DNA from: Gammaproteobacteria bacterium
GTDB taxonomy: Bacteria; Pseudomonadota; Gammaproteobacteria; Steroidobacterales; Steroidobacteraceae
Length of the DNA stretch: 64,000 nucleotides
Direction of reading: 5' to 3'
NCBI GenBank assembly: GCA_013289615.1
Contig: JABCZO010000004.1
Coordinates: 95,274 to 159,273, forward strand
Shown here: positions 35,314-43,696 of the stretch, piece after piece
Layout of the letters: each line of letters opens with the position of its first letter
Position numbering within the stretch: position 1 is the stretch's first letter
Made by a program: the position numbers and the translations under genes
The notes under the pieces: model-generated
Databases searched by the model: none
Seen by the model: the letters and a program-made list of their open reading frames with translations, nothing else
Told to the model about the DNA's origin: nothing

Positions 35314-36231
35314 CGCCGCCGGTGCGCTCGTTAATTCGGGCGGGCGCGCGGCTTTCCAGCGCCGGTGTATCCAGGTCCAGTCGGCCGGATTGGCCCGGAT
35401 CATCGCTTCGACCAGGCCGGCGTAGCGCGCGGTAAAGACCTGCGGATCGAGCTTTTCCCCGGCCGCGCAGATCGGTATCAGGTCGAGCTGGTAGTACCCG
35501 CGACTGAGGCGGCGCATCGATACGAAGAACGCGGCGTACCCGGTCATGCGCGCGATTTCGGCCGGCCCGGGATAGAACGCGGTATCACGGCCGAGAAAGC
35601 TCAGCCATTGGCGCCGGCCGCTGGAGGCCGGCATCTGGTCGGCGTGCAGCGCCAGCGCATGCAGCTGGCCGCGCCGGCGCACCGCCTCGCGCACCAGCCT
35701 CTTGGCCGCGACCAGGTGCGCACCGTAGCGGCAGCGCATCTTGCGCAGTTCGCGGTCGAAGCGCTCGGCGTGCAGCGGCTTGTAGGCCGCATCGATCGGC
35801 ACGCCCAGGTACAGCACCGTCGCCTGCAGCGCCCATTCCCAGTTGCACTGGTGCGCACCCAGCAGCAGCACCGATCGACCGGCGCGGGTCTCGGCGCTGA
35901 CCCGCTCGACGTTGTGCATCTGCATATGAGCGCGCAACTGATCGGCGGACAGGTCCGCCATCTTGATGAACTCGGCCGCCACCTGCGCCAGCTGCCGGTA
36001 GTAGGCATCGAGCAGCGCCTCGATCTGGCCTTCCGAGCGATCCGGAAAGCAGCGCCGCAGATTGTCGCGCGCCACCGCGACGCGAAATCGCAGCCCATGG
36101 CGCAGCAGCCACATGACGAGCGCCATCAGCGCATACAGAGCGCCGAACGGCAATCGCGCCAGTGCCCGCAGCCACAGCGCGGTTCGGCCGCTGTCGCTCG
36201 CGTCGGGTTCGGTTTCCGGAATCTGGGTCAT
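35284..36231 (-). CDS. LpxL/HtrB family lipid A acyltransferase
   Basis: A 315-residue acyltransferase with an N-terminal membrane segment (about 29-46) and the catalytic HxxxxE in LLGAHQCNWEWALQ. Further family features: NLRRCFPDRSEGQIE, AYKPLHAERFDRELRKMR and PADWTWIHRRWKA. It would transfer a secondary acyl chain to lipid A at the inner membrane. It runs opposite to the pigment cluster. The last residues (SAPAAQEAQGKAGS) are encoded by a repeat-rich end. Confidence 0.88.
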   Translation of the reverse strand: MTQIPETEPDASDSGRTALWLRALARLPFGALYALMALVMWLLRHGLRFRVAVARDNLRRCFPDRSEGQIEALLDAYYRQLAQVAAEFIKMADLSADQLRAHMQMHNVERVSAETRAGRSVLLLGAHQCNWEWALQATVLYLGVPIDAAYKPLHAERFDRELRKMRCRYGAHLVAAKRLVREAVRRRGQLHALALHADQMPASSGRRQWLSFLGRDTAFYPGPAEIARMTGYAAFFVSMRRLSRGYYQLDLIPICAAGEKLDPQVFTARYAGLVEAMIRANPADWTWIHRRWKAARPPELTSAPAAQEAQGKAGS

Positions 36232-36278
36232 GCTGAGGGATAGCTTAAGCGCTCCGAGTCGCGCTAAGGTGCCCCATC

Positions 36279-36692
36279 ATGCTCTGGATCAAAGCGCTGC
36301 ATCTGTTTGCGGTCATCGGCTGGCTTGCCGGACTATTTTACCTGCCGCGTATCTTCGTGCATTACGCGGAAGGCGCGATCGCGGGCGAAGACGTCCGGCG
36401 CCTGGTCGTGATGGCACGGCGGCTGTTCACGTTCATGACGATCATGGCGGTGTTTGCGCTGCTGTTCGGGCTGTGGCTGTGGCTGGGCTATCAGGACAGC
36501 GGCCGCTGGCTGATGCTCAAGCTGGTGTTCGTGCTCGGACTGATCGGCTATCACCTGGCTTGCCGCGCGCTGCTCGGGCGGCTGCAGCGTTCGGCGCCAA
36601 TGCCCAGTGGATTCGCGCTGCGCGTGTTCAACGAGGCCGCCTTGCTGCTGGTCGTGCCGATCATCCTGCTGGCGGTGGTGAAGCCGTTCTGA
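36279..36692 (+). CDS. hemJ: Protoporphyrinogen oxidase HemJ (UPF0093/CopD-like)
   Basis: A 137-residue membrane protein with four helices. The start MLWIKALHLFAVIGWLAGLFYLPRIFVHY carries the histidine and the family segments of HemJ, which oxidises protoporphyrinogen IX in bacteria lacking HemG/HemY. Further markers: YHLACRALL and FNEAALLLVVPIILLAVVKPF. Some annotations call the family CopD-like, but length and motifs favour HemJ. The other haem genes lie 6 kb away. Confidence 0.86.
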   Translation: MLWIKALHLFAVIGWLAGLFYLPRIFVHYAEGAIAGEDVRRLVVMARRLFTFMTIMAVFALLFGLWLWLGYQDSGRWLMLKLVFVLGLIGYHLACRALLGRLQRSAPMPSGFALRVFNEAALLLVVPIILLAVVKPF

Positions 36693-36741
36693 TCGGTCAC
36701 TTGCCCCAGCGCCAGGCCGATAACCCCACCGGAACCCCGCG

Positions 36742-37470
36742 TTATTTCGTGTCGAACTTGATCGCCAGCTGCGCGCAGCCGGACACGGGCCGCCCGTTCG
36801 ACGACGTGTCTGGCCGGTAATAAGCGGAGCCGGATGCTGCGATTTTCAAAGCGGCCTGATCCAGAGACGAAATGCCCGAAGAGTGGACGATCGTCGGGTC
36901 CTGTTCGAGTCTTCCCGTTTCATCGACGCAAACATGCACCGTCACGCTGTTAGCCTGGCCACCGGAGTCATTCTGTCTCGCATTGGCCGCAATCTGCGTT
37001 GGCGCTCCCGCGATGGGTCCGGATGCTCGACTTGCCACCGATGACGGGTTCTGGGAGGACATCGCTCGCGTCGCATCGGCGTTGTCTTGATTGGCCCATC
37101 CCAAGGCAATCTGCTGCCACGAGTCGATCGGCTCACCGTCGCCCAGCCGGGTTGCGGCTGCGAATCGAAGCCTGGAGACGCAGCTGATCGCCGCGGAATC
37201 CAGAGCATTCGAACCCGAAGACGACTTGATGGAGATCTGTGATGCGGTGCCACCGCTTGGAAGCCAGAAAACAACCACTGCGATGGTTCCCTCGTCAGCG
37301 ATCCGCAGGTCCGCGATCCGCAGGTCCGGACACCGTGTCTTGGCATTGAATCCAAAGGTCGTTTGCGCCTGTATCGGATTGTCGGGAACAGGCTGGGTCT
37401 GAGCCGCACTGATGTCTGCTCGAACGCTCAGAAGCACGCACGTGAGAGTCACGCCAAGCCCGTTATGCAT
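36742..37470 (-). CDS. Secreted protein with TonB C-terminal-like domains
   Basis: A 242-residue secreted protein with a signal peptide at the N-terminus (GLGVTLTCVLLSVRADISAA). The C-terminal 80 residues (NSVTVHVCVDETGRLEQDPTIVHSSGISSLDQAALKIA) match a TonB C-terminal/energy-transducer fold; the N-terminal half holds a weaker copy (GTIAVVVFWLPSGGTASQISIKSSSG). No membrane anchor typical of TonB itself. ATG at 37470 was chosen; a TTG four codons upstream is unlikely. Confidence 0.65.
   Translation of the reverse strand: MHNGLGVTLTCVLLSVRADISAAQTQPVPDNPIQAQTTFGFNAKTRCPDLRIADLRIADEGTIAVVVFWLPSGGTASQISIKSSSGSNALDSAAISCVSRLRFAAATRLGDGEPIDSWQQIALGWANQDNADATRAMSSQNPSSVASRASGPIAGAPTQIAANARQNDSGGQANSVTVHVCVDETGRLEQDPTIVHSSGISSLDQAALKIAASGSAYYRPDTSSNGRPVSGCAQLAIKFDTK
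37298..37327. repeat. 15-bp tandem duplication inside the TonB-C-like gene
   Basis: Two perfect copies of gcgatccgcaggtcc. Being 15 bp, the duplication is in frame and yields the protein repeat LRIADLRIAD. Confidence 0.9.
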
Positions 37471-37494
37471 TGGGACCGCCAAGGCGCCGACTTC

Positions 37495-37977
37495 CTACAG
37501 CTCCCCTGCAACCAGCGCCGCCAGCGCCAGGATCTGTGCGCGTCCACTGGGCGTGTCGCCATGGCTGATCGAAAGAAAGTAGCGCACGTTGCCTTTGCGC
37601 ACATGGATGGCGTCACCCTTATCGACGTACGCCTCGTCACCCACGGTCGCCGGCGTACTGTCCTTCCCAAAGAACGACTTCAGCCGCGCATGCAGATCCG
37701 TGGCCTGCGCCGCCGAGCCATCGAAGTACATGCGGAAAAGCGCCTGATCTTGTCCGCTCGCCGCCTTGTACTTACAGTCCGTTCCTTGCACCGTGTTCAT
37801 GAAGGGCCGCGGTGCCACGCTCTTTTCCGGCGCGCCGTACGTAGCGCCCAGTGCGCTGCTCACCTGAGCTGCCGTCAGCAGCGAGCAAGGGTCCATTGGA
37901 CTATCAGTCGCCCGGGCCTGTTGCCCCGCAAGGCCAAACCCGAGGATCATCGTTGCCATTAGCGCCAGCGCTCGCAT
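37495..37977 (-). CDS. Secreted protein, DUF3558-like
   Basis: A 160-residue secreted protein. AGGAGG six bases before the ATG at 37977 fixes the start; the frame opens five codons earlier. Signal peptide: MRALALMATMILGFGLAGQQARA. The mature part starts DSPMDPCSLLTAAQVSSALGA, the pattern seen in DUF3558-like lipoproteins and secreted proteins, and has one more cysteine in TDCKYKA. Function unknown. Confidence 0.7.
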   Translation of the reverse strand: MRALALMATMILGFGLAGQQARATDSPMDPCSLLTAAQVSSALGATYGAPEKSVAPRPFMNTVQGTDCKYKAASGQDQALFRMYFDGSAAQATDLHARLKSFFGKDSTPATVGDEAYVDKGDAIHVRKGNVRYFLSISHGDTPSGRAQILALAALVAGEL

Positions 37978-38077
37978 CTCGTGCCTCCTCATATAGAAAC
38001 GAAGCAGCAGCGTCTTCAGTCGGCCCTCATCATTCGACGCCTGTGCTCAGTTTACCGCGCGGAACGAACGGCTGCTA

Positions 38078-38140
38078 AACGGCCTACCACATACCGCCGA
38101 GAGCCACGGTGATCGCCTCGCCGTTCACGGCCCCCGCAGC
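38078..38140. repeat. Direct repeat copy A: detached 3' end of an SDR gene
   Basis: 63 bp matching 41524-41586 with two mismatches, in the same orientation. On the minus strand it encodes the last 18 residues of the SDR protein (AGAVNGEAITVALGGMW) and the stop codon, but no SDR body is attached. It abuts the broken LysR gene at 38141. Confidence 0.92.
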
Positions 38141-38954
38141 GTGGCGCAACATCGAAGTTTCACGCGCGCTGCCGAAGCGCTCTTCATTACGCCATCCGGG
38201 CTGAGCGTGCTGATCAGAGAGCTGGAAAGTCGAGTCGGGTTCCGACTGTTCGACCGCACGACCCGCCACGTAGAGCTGACGTCTCATGGCAGGGAGCTGC
38301 TCGACGTCATTCAGCGAAGCCTCGAGGAGCTTGATAGCGCGATCGCAAGCATCGCACGTAGCGCCAAGCGCACTCAGCAGCAGATATCGCTCGGCACGAC
38401 CCCACTGGTGGCCGCCAACATTTTGCCGCCGGCGATGCGTGAATTCCGAAAGCAGCGGCCCGACGTGCGGATTCAGTTGTTCGATGCTGACCTACCGACC
38501 CTGATAAGGATGGTTGAGGCCGGTAAGCTCGACATGAGCCTGGGGATATTCAAGGCCATGGCCGACGTGCGCCGCGAGCCTTTCTTCCGATTTTCTCTGA
38601 TGGTAGCTCGAGCTCCCAAGGACGACATTCCGCCTCGCAGAACAACGACGACTCATCGACAAGCATCTCACGCAAGCCGGTGTGAAGGTGCAGATCGGAT
38701 CCATCGTCAACCTGCTCGACACGCAGATTGCCCTGGTCGAAGCAGAACAAGGCATCGCCATCATTCCGTCGTTTGGGATGCCAGCTTGCCGCAACAGAAA
38801 GGTGGTGATGAGCCAACTGATCAACCCTGTGGTGCGCTTCGACTTTCACCTTATCAGTAGCCGTGGCAGAGAGCTGCCGCCGGGAGCGGATGAGTTCACC
38901 TCTTTCCTCAAGAGCTACGTTGCTACATGGGCGGGACGCGCGGGAGTGCTGTGA
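38141..38954 (+). pseudogene. LysR-family regulator, truncated and frameshifted
   Basis: The reading frame starts abruptly at HRSFTRAAEALFITPSGLSVLIRELESRVGFRLFDRTT, the DNA-binding helix-turn-helix of a LysR regulator. The usual first 12 or so residues are missing and replaced by the SDR-derived repeat. The effector domain continues to about 38635 (FFRFSLMVARAPKDDIPP), then shifts frame. The remainder (QRRLIDKHLTQAGVKVQIGSIVNLLDTQIALVEAEQGIAII) is in another frame to 38954. Both ends are thus damaged; the gene is probably inactive. Confidence 0.85.
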
Positions 38955-38987
38955 GCGAGTCCCTCTAGTCAGATTTTGGTGAGTTGA

Positions 38988-39188
38988 TTAGGGCTTTGGA
39001 GCGAAGTAGCGAACGGCGGGGAATGGCCGATCGCCCTCGTAATCGATCGAGCGATCGGTGTTGACCCGGAGCGATCCTCGAGCTTTCCCGATACCGGTCA
39101 TTGTCCCGAGGTACAGCGGACCCTCACGTAGCCGTGTTGCGTGAGACTGCCTTCTCAGGGCATTCTCCCGCGACCGGTACAAGATCAA
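38988..39188 (-). other. Short open frame, possible gene remnant
   Basis: A 66-codon frame whose C-terminal part (GSLRVNTDRSIDYEGDRPFPAVRYF) looks protein-like, but no family is recognised and no ribosome-binding site is clear. It faces the TIR gene head-on and overlaps its upstream region. It may be a fragment left by the same rearrangement that broke the LysR gene. Confidence 0.3.
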
Positions 39189-39197
39189 GAGGCGCGG

Positions 39198-41258
39198 ATG
39201 GGGGAAGAGTCGCCCAAGCCGGCGAGAACACCGACCGGAGCGGTGTTCCTAAGCTATGCCTCGCAGGACGCAGAGGCGGCTCAGCGCGTCTGCGCGGCAC
39301 TGCGCTCAGCGGGTGTCGAAGTGTGGTTCGATCAGAGTGAGCTGCGCGGCGGGGACGTCTGGGACCGCCAGATTCGCAAGAGGATCCACGACTGCGCTCT
39401 CTTCATACCGGTGATCTCCGTGCACTCTGACGCTCGTCGCGAGGGGTACTTCCGTCGGGAGTGGAAGCTGGCCGTGGATCGTACCGCCGATATGGCCGAG
39501 GACGTCGCATTTCTGCTCCCGGTTGTCATCGACAGCACGCCAGATGCCACCGCTCGCGTACCCGATCGCTTCCGTGACGTTCAGTGGTCGCGACTGCCGG
39601 ACGGGCAGACATCGCCAGCATTCATCGAGCGCGTACATCGATTGTTGTCACCCGAGGTGTCGCCCCCGACTCAGCCGCCAGCAAGGGCAGCGTCCGCTGC
39701 CGCACCGGGACTCAGGGAGCCGGTCCGCGCCTCCCGGCGGTCAAAGCCATTCCTGCTCGCGGCCGTCGCCCTCGTCGTCCTCGTGGCGCTGGCGTACTTC
39801 GTTGCCAATAAGTTCTGGATCGCCAAACACGCGACGCCAGAGACACCTGCCCGCCCAGGCGCGGCCCCCACCGCCTTCAACCCGCCTCCGCACTCGATCG
39901 CTGTGCTGCCGTTCGTGAACATGAGCGGGGACAAGGACCAGGAGTATTTCTCCGACGGCCTCACGGAGGAGCTGCTCAACTCGCTGGCCGAGATCAACGA
40001 GCTGCAGGTCGCCGCCCGCACCTCGGCTTTCTCGTTCAAAGGCAAAGACACCGACATTGGTACGATCGCGCGTAAACTGAACGTGGGCGCAGTCCTCGAA
40101 GGCAGCGTGCGGCGCTCGGAGCACACTATCCGCATCACCGCGCAGCTCATTAACGCCGTCACGGGCTTTCACTTGTGGTCGAAGACCTATGACCGCGACT
40201 TGGGCGACGTGCTGAAACTGCAGGCTGAAATCGCAAGCGCGGTGGCAAATGCACTGAAGGTCACCCTGCTCGGCGACGTGGCGGCCAGGATCGAGCTCGG
40301 CGGAACGCACGATCCGGCCGCTTTTGATGCGTATCTGCGGGCCTCGAAGGCTTGGAATGCAGCCCACGATGCGAAGGACTTCCAAAACGCGATCGCGGAA
40401 TACACAGAGGCGATCCGCCTGGATCCGAGCTATGCGCTCGCGTTCTCGGGCCGCTCAATGGCTCTCAACGGTTATGCATCCGAGTTCGCGGCCGGAGCTG
40501 CCATTCGCGAGTACTTTGATAAGGCGCGGACGGACGCGCGACAGGCGATCGCGCTCGCGCCTGAACTTGCTGAAGGTCACTTGGCGTTAGGCGAATCGTT
40601 CGAGACTGGAGTGTTCGATTTCATGCGAGCACATGAGGAGTACGAGCGCGCCCTGGCACTGGCGCCGGGCAATGCTCTAGTGTCACGACTGTACGGCAGG
40701 TTTGCTGCGTTGACGGGCCGTAGCGAGGCCGGCATCACCGCCGTTCGTCGCGCGGTCGCGCTGGATCCGCTGAATCGAGACACCCACTCCACTCTCGGCG
40801 TAACGTTGTATTACGCGCGCCGCTACGATGACGCCATCGCCGCGTTTCAAGATGCCCTGGCTCTGGACCCCGGCGATAGACGGGCATCGTCTTTCCGTGG
40901 TTTCGCGTCCTACCAGCGCGGCAACTTCCAGGGGGCCCGTGCCTCGTGCGAACCCGATCCCGACTATTGGGGAAATCAGACGTGTCTGGCCATGACCTAT
41001 GAGAAGCTCGCTCGACACGCCGATGCAGAAGCCGTACTGGTGAAAATGGTTGCTGCAAACGCCGACGATGCTGCGTATCAATATGCTGAGATCTACGCAC
41101 AATGGGGCGACGCCTCCACGGCACTCAAGTGGCTGGAAACCGCGCTGCGGTTGCGGGACCCGGGCCTAGCCCAGCTGAAGTCCGACTCGCTCCTGGACCC
41201 CTTGCGCAAAGAGCCGCGCTTCCAGGCGATTGAGCGGGAATTAAAGTTTCCGAGCTAA
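39198..41258 (+). CDS. TIR-domain membrane protein with TolB-like and TPR domains
   Basis: A 686-residue protein. Residues about 13-135 form a TIR domain (AVFLSYASQDAEAAQRV, WFDQSELRGGDVW); E88 in FRREWK sits where NAD-cleaving TIRs have their catalytic glutamate. A membrane segment follows at about 184-203. Residues about 230-345 form the TolB N-terminal-like module (IAVLPFVNMSGDKDQEYFSDGLTEELLNSLA), and residues about 360-680 are TPR repeats. GAGG precedes the ATG at 39198. This architecture recurs in gammaproteobacteria; its role (signalling, NAD hydrolysis, or defence) is unproven. Confidence 0.88.
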   Translation: MGEESPKPARTPTGAVFLSYASQDAEAAQRVCAALRSAGVEVWFDQSELRGGDVWDRQIRKRIHDCALFIPVISVHSDARREGYFRREWKLAVDRTADMAEDVAFLLPVVIDSTPDATARVPDRFRDVQWSRLPDGQTSPAFIERVHRLLSPEVSPPTQPPARAASAAAPGLREPVRASRRSKPFLLAAVALVVLVALAYFVANKFWIAKHATPETPARPGAAPTAFNPPPHSIAVLPFVNMSGDKDQEYFSDGLTEELLNSLAEINELQVAARTSAFSFKGKDTDIGTIARKLNVGAVLEGSVRRSEHTIRITAQLINAVTGFHLWSKTYDRDLGDVLKLQAEIASAVANALKVTLLGDVAARIELGGTHDPAAFDAYLRASKAWNAAHDAKDFQNAIAEYTEAIRLDPSYALAFSGRSMALNGYASEFAAGAAIREYFDKARTDARQAIALAPELAEGHLALGESFETGVFDFMRAHEEYERALALAPGNALVSRLYGRFAALTGRSEAGITAVRRAVALDPLNRDTHSTLGVTLYYARRYDDAIAAFQDALALDPGDRRASSFRGFASYQRGNFQGARASCEPDPDYWGNQTCLAMTYEKLARHADAEAVLVKMVAANADDAAYQYAEIYAQWGDASTALKWLETALRLRDPGLAQLKSDSLLDPLRKEPRFQAIERELKFPS

Positions 41259-41523
41259 GGCTAAGTGGCGGTGCGGTTCCGACGCAATTCCTTCGGTCCC
41301 TCGACGATCGTTCCAATGTCCGCAGTGTAGACAATTGAGGGTTCTACTCGAGTGGCCGGCGTTGGGCCGGTCAGCGACTGTCGAGGGCAGCCGCCGACCG
41401 GACATTCGCTGACGCTTGCATCTGTTCGGCCATCTCCGGTGCCGTCGACTTCGATTCCGAGGTGTACCGAAACTCCGGTGCGCGAGTCCGTACCCCCACA
41501 TCGGCTCGATGTAAGACGCTCCG
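41259..41523. other. Intergenic stretch without a recognisable gene
   Basis: 265 bases between the TIR gene and direct repeat copy B. Open frames on both strands are short and unlike known proteins. No terminator, tRNA or promoter was recognised. Confidence 0.5.
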
Positions 41524-41586
41524 AACGGCCTACCAAATGCCGCCGAGAGCCACGGTGATCGCCTCGCCGTTCACGGCCCCCGCAGC
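41524..41586. repeat. Direct repeat copy B: 3' end of the intact SDR gene
   Basis: The resident copy of the 63-bp repeat at 38078-38140. It comprises the last 57 bases of the SDR gene and 6 bases past its stop. The distance between corresponding bases of the copies is 3446 bp. Confidence 0.92.
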
Positions 41587-42276
41587 ATCACTGCACAGGA
41601 ACGCGATCACCTGCGCGACCTCGTGCGGCTCCAGCACCCGCTTCTGCGGGTAAATCTCGGCGCGTTCCCGCCACACCTGCTCGACGCTGATGCCGCGACG
41701 CTCAGCCTCCGTCTTCGCCGAGCGCTCAGCCATTGCCGTTCGCACCCAGCCGGGCAGCACTGCGTTGGAGGTGACGCCGAAAGGCCCGGCGTCCTGGGCG
41801 ACGGCGCGCGCGAGACCGATAACGCCGTGCTTGGAAGCCGTGTACGCGCTGCCGGAGCGTTCCGCTTTCTCGCCGGCGGTCGAACTGGTGAATACGAGCC
41901 GGCCGAAGCCGCGTTTGCACATGCCGCCCACCGTCAGCCGCGCGAGCTCGAATGGACCGTCGAGGTTGATGCGCATCGTCTCGCGCCAGACCTCGGGATC
42001 CTGCTCCCACACGAGCCGCTCGTGGGCCGAGCCGATGCCGTGGTTCACGACCAGCACGTCAATCGGCCCCAGCCGCTGCTCGGTCTCGGCGACGGCCAGG
42101 GCGCAACCCTCGGCGGTGCCGAGATCGGCCGCAACGTATTCGAGCCCAACGCCCGCCAGTTCCGTCTCGCTGCGCGACACGATCATCACGCGCGCTCCCG
42201 CTGTTGACAGAAGCAATGCGGCTTCGCGCCCGATCCCCCGGCCGCCGCCCGTGACCAGCGCCACGCGTCCGTTCAT
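41530..42276 (-). CDS. SDR family oxidoreductase
   Basis: A 248-residue short-chain dehydrogenase. ATG at 42276 is preceded by GGGAG at good spacing; the open frame runs further upstream without resemblance. Motifs: TGGGRGIG (NAD(P) loop), VVNHG in place of NNAG, and SSTAGEKAERSGSAYTASKHG with the Ser-Tyr-Lys set. Substrate unknown. Its 3' end is duplicated 3.4 kb away beyond the TIR gene. Confidence 0.88.
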   Translation of the reverse strand: MNGRVALVTGGGRGIGREAALLLSTAGARVMIVSRSETELAGVGLEYVAADLGTAEGCALAVAETEQRLGPIDVLVVNHGIGSAHERLVWEQDPEVWRETMRINLDGPFELARLTVGGMCKRGFGRLVFTSSTAGEKAERSGSAYTASKHGVIGLARAVAQDAGPFGVTSNAVLPGWVRTAMAERSAKTEAERRGISVEQVWRERAEIYPQKRVLEPHEVAQVIAFLCSDAAGAVNGEAITVALGGIW

Positions 42277-42325
42277 TCCTGCTCCCCTATTCGCCGTCGC
42301 GGTATCGTCCCACGAGCTCTCGCGC

Positions 42326-43696
42326 TCACACGGTGCGGCTGAACAGCGCCTTGTCGGGCATGCGGCGCGCGAGGCGTGCATCGAATGCCATGCAGATGTT
42401 GCGCAGGTAGCCGCGGCCTTTTTCGGTGACGGTGCAGCTGGCGGCGCCGAGCTCGACCAGTCCATCGGCCGCCGGCTCGGCCAGCCGCTGCGCGGCAGTG
42501 GCGACAAAATCGGTGTAGTCGTCCGGCTCATCCCAGTGCGTCTCCAGCCGCGTCATCAGCCGCAGGATGTGCCGGCGCAGCACCTGGTCTTCCGGATCGA
42601 GCAGGTGCCCGCGCTGGATCGGCAGCTCGCCCAGCGCGACACGCTCCTGGTAGCGCTGCAGGTCTTTTTCATTCTGCGCGAAGGCATCCCCGGCATCGCC
42701 GATCGAGGACACGCCCAGGCCGATCATCGGCCGGGTGAAGGCGGTCGTGTAGCCCATGAAATTGCGATGCAGGGTGCCGCTGGTGAGCGCCTGCCACAGG
42801 CTGTCGGTCTCGAGCGCAAAGTGATCGAGCCCGATCTCCCGATAGCCCTCTCGCTCCAGGCGTTGACGGCCCAGCTCATACAGGGCCCGCTTCTGTTCGC
42901 CTTCCGGCAGATCAATCTCGGTAAAACGCCGCTGTCCGGGCTTGATCCACGGCACATGGGCGTAGCCATAGAGCGCGATGCGATCGGGCCGCAGCCGGCA
43001 GACCGCATCCATCGTGGCATCGACACTGGCCAGCGTCTGCAGCGGCAGGCCGTAGATCAGGTCGAAATTGACGCTGTGGTAGCCAAGCGCGCGCGCGGCC
43101 AGCGTGACCTCACGCACCTGGGCCTCGCTCTGCACGCGATTGACGATGTCCTGCACCCGTGGATCGAAATCCTGTACGCCCAGGCTGATGCGACGAAAGC
43201 CGTAGCGCGCCAGGACCTCGAGCTGCGCGCTCGTGGTCACGCGCGGATCGACCTCGATCGATGCCACCGCGTCGGCGCGCGGCTGCAGGCGCTCGAACAG
43301 ACCCTTGAGCAGGCTCTCCAGTTCCTCCGGCGTCAGGAACGTCGGCGTGCCGCCGCCGAAATGCAGCTCGCCGAACTCGAGCTTCGATGCCCCCAGATGG
43401 CCCCGGTACAGATCGAGCTCCGCCAGCAGCGACTGGATATAGGGCGGGATGAAACTGTGGCTGCGGGTGATGCGGGTATTGCAGCCGCAGAACGTGCACA
43501 GCGCACGGCAGAACGGGATATGCAGGTAGATCGCCGCCCCGTGATCCCCGGCCGCGCCCAGCGCGTCGCGAATGTGCTCGATCCATTGCCCGGCGCTCGG
43601 CGTCACATCCCAGTACGGCACCGTCGGATAGCTGGTGTAGCGCGGGCCGGCGACGTCGTATTTCGCGATCAGGGGGTCGGCCAGAGTGGCGTTCAT
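42326..43696 (-). CDS. hemN: Oxygen-independent coproporphyrinogen III oxidase
   Basis: Radical-SAM enzyme that decarboxylates coproporphyrinogen III. At 456 residues with Cys-x3-Cys-x2-Cys in FCRALCTFCGCN (about residue 62), ELHFGGGTPTFL and the C-terminal HemN domain (KGRGYLRNICMAFD), it matches true HemN rather than HemW. It overlaps hemE by ATGA. Confidence 0.94.
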   Translation of the reverse strand: MNATLADPLIAKYDVAGPRYTSYPTVPYWDVTPSAGQWIEHIRDALGAAGDHGAAIYLHIPFCRALCTFCGCNTRITRSHSFIPPYIQSLLAELDLYRGHLGASKLEFGELHFGGGTPTFLTPEELESLLKGLFERLQPRADAVASIEVDPRVTTSAQLEVLARYGFRRISLGVQDFDPRVQDIVNRVQSEAQVREVTLAARALGYHSVNFDLIYGLPLQTLASVDATMDAVCRLRPDRIALYGYAHVPWIKPGQRRFTEIDLPEGEQKRALYELGRQRLEREGYREIGLDHFALETDSLWQALTSGTLHRNFMGYTTAFTRPMIGLGVSSIGDAGDAFAQNEKDLQRYQERVALGELPIQRGHLLDPEDQVLRRHILRLMTRLETHWDEPDDYTDFVATAAQRLAEPAADGLVELGAASCTVTEKGRGYLRNICMAFDARLARRMPDKALFSRTV

